This document shows positions 59,596 through 64,000 of a stretch of 64,000 bases of DNA, piece by piece. The stretch is from Symbiodinium natans (Eukaryota; Sar; Dinophyceae; Suessiales; Symbiodiniaceae): the NCBI GenBank assembly GCA_905221605.1, contig CAJNDS010000247.1, positions 315,138 through 379,137 on the forward strand, read 5' to 3'. The notes under the pieces were generated by a model, which made no database searches, was not told where the DNA came from, and worked only from the letters and a program-made list of their open reading frames with translations. Each line of letters opens with the position of its first letter. The stretch's first letter is position 1. Position numbers and translations under genes: made by a program.

Positions 59596-60630
59596 CCCAG
59601 GAGTGCGGCTTGCAACGCAGCTCGGCCGCTCAGTGGCCTTCACGCTGCAGGCAGCAGCAGAGAAGCACTCTGAGCCATTCTCGGCCCACGTGGCGGAATC
59701 CGACTCCTTGTCTTTGGGCTCTTCATCGGGTCTCTCCGCTGAAGCAGCGGCCTCGAGATCGGCAGCGGGATCGGCCGTGAGCTCGGCACGCAGGGCCAAA
59801 TTCTTCGACGAGGTCCCACGCCCCACCTTTCAGGTTCAGCTCCAGGGCGGGCCTTCGGCGGCGCATCGCAGCGACGTCGCTCGGAATGATGAGCAATCCG
59901 ACGCAATCCCCATCGTTTTATACAAACCTTGCATCCTCGCCGAACGGATACTGAAGTACCCCTCTGCACCTGCACTACGCGGAGCCCTGAGCTGAGCTAG
60001 CGGCCATGCTTCCCGCTTCCCCCCCCCTTTGCTCAAGAATCAGAGGTGGGGAGTGCCAGACACAGCAGAGTTGGATCAGAGGGTTGCTTGACAGCAGCCC
60101 TTAGTCACTGGCCTACGACCCTAATGCTACCCAGAACTAAGCCCTTTCTCAAAAATACTCGGATATAACTTCCGCAGCCCGGATAGCTCGCCTGTTTTTT
60201 TTGCCTGTCGGGGAGGAATCGATGTGTGTGCATTTTGCTGAAACACATCTGCTTGGGGTTTGCGCCCGGCAGCTTGGAGTCTAGCTTCAGGGGGATTGTT
60301 CGATGGATTGTTAGGATTGACCGGAAAGTTTATAGGGTCGCCAAATCCCAAGTCAGACTCGATGGCGTTGGCCGCATACACTCACAGGACATCTATCGTC
60401 CCGGGATGCAGTGAGGTCCGGACGACAGCGCGCCATAGAGTAGAGCGCTGCAACGTCGCCTGAGCACGCTCGAGGTTCAGGGCTTCAAGGAATTTCACGG
60501 CTTTGGGTTCGTCGCTTCGTCTAGAGGATGCCGCAAGAAATCGCTGAAGCCTGAACCGTCCCCAGGACACCTCGCACTTCACACGTCTCAAGCCGGAACC
60601 CCGGAAAAAGGGGGGGGGGGGGGGAACCCG
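59596..60630 (+). repeat. dispersed repeat family, 3' part copy
   Basis: Carries the Ala-rich block, GAGC...TTGCTCAAGAATCA, TCAGACTCGATGGCGTTGG and the terminal poly-G run (60,608-60,625), in the same order as 21.4-22.5 kb. The Ala-rich frame on the - strand has a gap here. Confidence 0.6.
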
Positions 60631-60639
60631 AAGCAACCA

Positions 60640-60880
60640 AGACCAGGGTGTACACCTGGGGGCTAAACCCTTCCAAGTGCATCTTCTATTGTGTCAAAAT
60701 TGAACCTTTGCTGGTGTTCGAGGCTCAAGCAGAACTACCAAGGCTTCAGGTACAAGGCCTGCGATCGATGCCAAGCGCGGCGGCAATCTGCGCAGCCAGG
60801 CAGGCATCGCGGAGCGCAGATCAGGAGCTTGCTGTCCCTCAGAAAAGCCTCAATTCGTGGCGCAGGGTGTGAACTGAGGG
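60640..60880 (+). repeat. second dispersed repeat segment (CCAGGGTGTACAC block)
   Basis: Matches 35,590-35,815 in order: CCAGGGTGTACAC, TTCCAAGTGCATCTTCTA, GCCTGCGATCGA(T/C)GCCAAG, AGATCAGGAGCT. A short match also occurs at 23.49 kb. 60,881-61,340, between this and the next copy, shows no gene. Confidence 0.6.
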
Positions 60881-61344
60881 TTTAGGGAGCGCGTTCGATT
60901 TGGGACATGGGGGTCCAGAGGTCGGGCTGCATGGTTTAAGGGTGTTTTCTGCCCGGCTTGACTTTTCTTTAACTGGGGTTTAGGGATAACAACGGGACAA
61001 CCTGGGAAAAGCTTAACCCCACAAACCTCACCGCTGCAGCCACCGCGCCGAATAAAGGTCGCAAGAGAGTAGAAAGAAGGATGGCGAGAAGCTTCTGGCT
61101 TTAGGTTTTTCCACGTTGCAGGGTTCAGGGCTTCGGGAAGGTCACTTGGGATGAAGATCACATCGAGAGTCCTCTCTCCGCAACCTAGACTTTTCTTCGC
61201 TCTTGGAGAAGTGCGCGGAGACTTGCTATGCCAGCGGGCCACGACCCGGTTTCGCCACCGGGTGCCGTGGCAGTGGTAAGTCGGGCGCGGCAGCCGCAAC
61301 ACACGCCTGTCAGGGAGTACAAAACCAGGCTTCAGGGCGTTCAG

Positions 61345-62100
61345 GGTTGAGGGCCGCAGCAACGTGAGTGCAGCTTGCTTGTCTGTCCTTTGGCCGTGCA
61401 GGTAGGATTGCAGGGCGCTGGTTCATGGCGGATCTGAGGCTACTCAGCTACAGCAGCCACCCAGAGTTGACCCCTCTCAACCCAAAACCTTCCGCCCTCG
61501 ATCTGGTCCTCAGATGCTTTGCTGCGCTTCTTGGCAGATGCCGGCCACTCCACTTGCGGCCTCGGAAACAGAAAAGAACTGTAGGCTTCAGGACACTCTA
61601 GGACACTCTACGCTACAGGCAAGAAAAAAAGAGCCAACCACTCCTGAGGAGTCAAAGCAGGGGTGCTTCCAAATCCACACTGAACCCACGAACCCCGCAA
61701 GTGCCGCTCACAATGCGGCTCGGCCGCTCAGTGGCCTTCACGCTGCAGGCAGCAGCAGAGAAGCCCTCCGAGCCATTCGGCCCACGTGGCCGAATCCGAC
61801 TCGCTGTCTTTGGGCTTTTCATCGGGCCTCTGCGTTGATGCAGCGGCCTCGGGATCGGCGGCGGGATCGGCCGCGAGCTCGGCACGCAGGGCCTTTTCCG
61901 AGGCCTTCCAACGCTGGCCGGCCTTCTTCAACTCGGCCGCTGCTTCGGCCCGGCCAAGGCCCTGCTGATCCCCGAACTCTTCAACGAGGTCCCGCGCCCC
62001 GCCCTCCAGCAGCGTAGGGTTCAGCTCCAGGGCGGGCCCTCGGCGGCGCATCGCAGCGAGGCCAGTGGCTATTCGCTCGGAATAGTATTGAAATTGATGA
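61345..62100 (+). repeat. dispersed repeat family, 5' part copy
   Basis: From CGCAGCAACGTGAG through the GAGTTGACCCCTCTCAACCC block to the Ala-rich block, matching 21,075-21,690. The - strand frame at 61,728-62,010 (GLGRAEAAAELKKAGQRWK...) is intact. Confidence 0.6.
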
Positions 62101-63099
62101 AACCCTGTCGTTTTACAAAGCATCAGGGATGGCTTCATGTCTGCATGAGGGGGCTGACTGGATGCTGTAGAATAGCATTTAGGCATTTAGCACCTGTGCT
62201 GCGTTTAGCACTGGCCTGCTCAAATCTGTAGATCCCGAAGAGGTGACCCCAGAAGTGGGAAGCTGGAGAAACGAACGGACTCAAGCGGATCCAAGAGCTT
62301 AGGGCCTTTTGGGGCTCGGTCTTTAGGGTCGATTCTCCAATACTGGCCCATTCCATGCCGTCCATGAGGGAGCACAGCTGGACACCTCATTTTGCCCTTT
62401 AAGGTGTTCGTCTAAGCTCAACCGCAATGTGTCTGACGGTCTCCGCGTCAAGGTCTCTGTGTCTTGGGGAAGCCTAAAAACAAACATGCAAAAGCTGGCT
62501 TCAGCTGCTTCAACTCTCTCCAGAACCTGTCTGGATCACAACATTTCCGCAAAAGGCGCACTCTTGAACACAGCCATGAACTCCATCCCAACTCTCTGTA
62601 AGCTCGCGCGTTTGCAGAACCTTTCCTTTTCCAAATCGCATTTAAGGCTTCCAAAACCCTCCGAGTGTTCTCGCATCAGCTTCGGATGCAAGTGAGCTAT
62701 GAGGACCTTCGAAAACCAGACCTACCAAAACCCTACGCGAGTCCTGCGTGCTGCCTTCGGCGAGAGCCGCAGAATCAAAAAGCCAGGTTGGCAGCGCTAG
62801 TGGCAGAGTCGGGCGCCCTCCACAATCTGCCACTGCTAAAGATTTGTCAGGGAAGCTGATCACGGACAATCTGGAACATGATTCCAAACGAGCTCTGGAG
62901 ACTAAGCGTGGCGAAATCGCCTCCCCTCATAGCCTCCAAAGTTCGGAGGCTGGTAAACTAGAAGTGTCAGCTGTTCCTGCGATCCGTCCTCACATGGGCT
63001 ACACGTCGGCAGTGGCTTCTTTGAAGCCACCCGCTCCGCGTGTGCGATAGAACCTTGCGCTGTTGACGTTCCACCAATTCAAGGCAAGGGTGCCTTGTT
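62101..63099. other. no recognisable gene
   Basis: Mixed composition; short frames on both strands, none with domain-like content or clear splice borders. Confidence 0.4.
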
Positions 63100-63241
63100 A
63101 CTTGGAGGTTCATGGTACTTGTTGACCCAATTATGACTGTGCATATAACCCAATCATAAGCATGTTAGGGCACTTAAGGGGCTTCTAAGTGGGTTATAAG
63201 TACAGTGATAACTGGGTGATAAGTACCATGTACCTCCAAGT
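63100..63241. mobile_element. MITE, Tc1/mariner-like (TA target duplication)
   Basis: Terminal inverted repeats of about 50 bp: CTTGGAGGT(T/A)CATGGTACTT at the left and its complement at the right, continuing through CCCAATTATGACTGT versus CCCAGTTATCACTGT to ATAACCC. The element 63,101-63,240 is flanked by TA on each side, the duplication of Tc1/mariner-class transposons. No coding capacity. Confidence 0.8.
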
Positions 63242-63438
63242 AGGACGGCACATGATGCATTCCAAGCAACGTGTTTGCGATGATGGGCTTCTTTCCATAT
63301 GAAGGTGGACGTAGCTCCCCAGGATTCATCCTCAAGCCTGGACCGCACATGTCAACCAGCTGCCAGTCATTTGAAAAGATGGGTCCACAGTGCAGCTCCT
63401 TCCCCTGATCTTGCGTATTCTTGCCTAGCAGCTCAAGC

Positions 63439-63852
63439 TCATGACTTGGGCTTCTGTCTGCGGTTGCCCATATCGTTCGGCAATGCCATATCCCGCACGC
63501 CGGCGCAGATACTCCTTGCCTGCAAAGAGGAGCATGCCCTTGATGCTACGTTGTACAAGAATGCTCTCAATCTCTGAACAACTAGGGCCAGTGCGACCGT
63601 GGCCATCAGCGCTGACACCTCTGTATAAAAGCTCTCGTGTCCCCGGCCGATCCGTCTCCTTGGTGGAACAGCAAGCAGTCTGTGAAACAGCTGCTCCTCA
63701 AGCCCAACGTCGCATGTTGCCTCTTGTCCCAAGATCCAAGGCTCTGCTTGCATATGAAGTTTCTCCTCCTTAGATGTATCACAACAGAGGTGAGAAGCAT
63801 GCAGCAGTTTATGGTGCAACTCTGCTTCTCGAACCCACTGTGGAGAATGCAC
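63439..63852 (-). CDS. candidate exon(s), unknown protein
   Basis: A 137-codon - strand frame reads EAELHHKLLHASHLCCDTSK, GQEATCDVGLEEQLFHRLL and a hydrophobic stretch (ALMATVALALVVQRL), to a stop at 63,439. Orientation agrees with the gene array to its left. No family recognised, and + strand frames compete at both ends, so this is tentative. Confidence 0.35.
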   Translation of the reverse strand: MHSPQWVREAELHHKLLHASHLCCDTSKEEKLHMQAEPWILGQEATCDVGLEEQLFHRLLAVPPRRRIGRGHESFYTEVSALMATVALALVVQRLRAFLYNVASRACSSLQARSICAGVRDMALPNDMGNRRQKPKS

Positions 63853-63883
63853 ACGCAGATCCAGCTATCCCCTGCTATCCCCA

Positions 63884-63900
63884 AACCCTAAACCCTAAAC
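63884..63900. repeat. short telomere-like repeat (CCCTAAA)
   Basis: Two and a half CCCTAAA units near the window end. Confidence 0.8.
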
Positions 63901-64000
63901 TTCTTATCCTTTCAGCTGGGCATAGCTGGGCCAAGTTGCCAAAAATCCGATGGCGGCCGTTCGCCGTAGAGCCGTGGTCATAGCTGGGCGCATGCTGCCA

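Overview
The window looks like nuclear DNA of a dinoflagellate, probably of the Symbiodinium/Suessiales type. Four independent signs point there: (1) the motif TTTGGCTCAAG, the 3' end of the dinoflagellate spliced leader, directly followed by ATG, occurs in four LTR copies and once elsewhere; (2) protein-coding exons are joined by short introns with non-canonical GC-AG and apparently GA-AG borders; (3) interstitial TTTAGGG/CCCTAAA arrays are scattered throughout; (4) the genes lie in one-directional arrays. No bacterial gene, rRNA, tRNA or CRISPR array was recognised.

Layout. 0-5 kb: AT-rich degenerate minisatellite, a TA microsatellite and sequence without recognisable genes. 5-8.4 kb: exon-like fragments of a decayed coiled-coil gene on the + strand, among telomere-like arrays. 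8.9-16.2 kb: a sharply AT-rich block holding a quasi-palindromic minisatellite and the fossil of a non-LTR reverse transcriptase. From 16.8 kb on, every supported host gene reads on the - strand: a GT61-type glycosyltransferase (16.8-18.2 kb), a membrane-protein exon (20.3 kb), a TIR-like multi-pass membrane protein (29.0-32.8 kb), an unknown Cys/Trp-rich protein (37.6-39.4 kb), and a multi-exon gene or pair of genes (39.8-59 kb). The AT-rich block therefore lies where two opposed gene arrays converge.

Mobile DNA. Two structurally complete LTR retrotransposons with 5-bp target-site duplications sit in introns of the 39.8-59 kb gene region. Element 1 (41,074-46,722) is a copia-like deletion derivative with identical 227-bp LTRs; it encodes a CCCH-finger Gag-protease and, ahead of it, a small HAD-fold hydrolase-like protein. 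Element 2 (49,934-58,315) has 287-bp LTRs and two very large overlapping ORFs, each with three CCCH fingers and no recognisable protease, integrase or reverse transcriptase. Both carry the spliced-leader-like motif plus ATG inside the LTR, about 80 nt from its 5' edge. A 5'-truncated LINE (29,526-31,498), flanked by a 15-bp duplication, interrupts an exon of the TIR-like gene. A Tc1/mariner-type MITE lies near 63.1 kb, and a dispersed ~1.45-kb repeat family occurs at 21, 35, 59.6 and 61.4 kb.

The rest is dominated by long trinucleotide arrays (TAG/CTA) at 24.4-25.3 and 34.4-35.3 kb, TA/TACATA microsatellites, and a broad degenerate telomere-like tract at 26.2-29.0 kb. Exon borders were chosen by eye from reading frame, phase and splice signals, so they are models, not transcript evidence.
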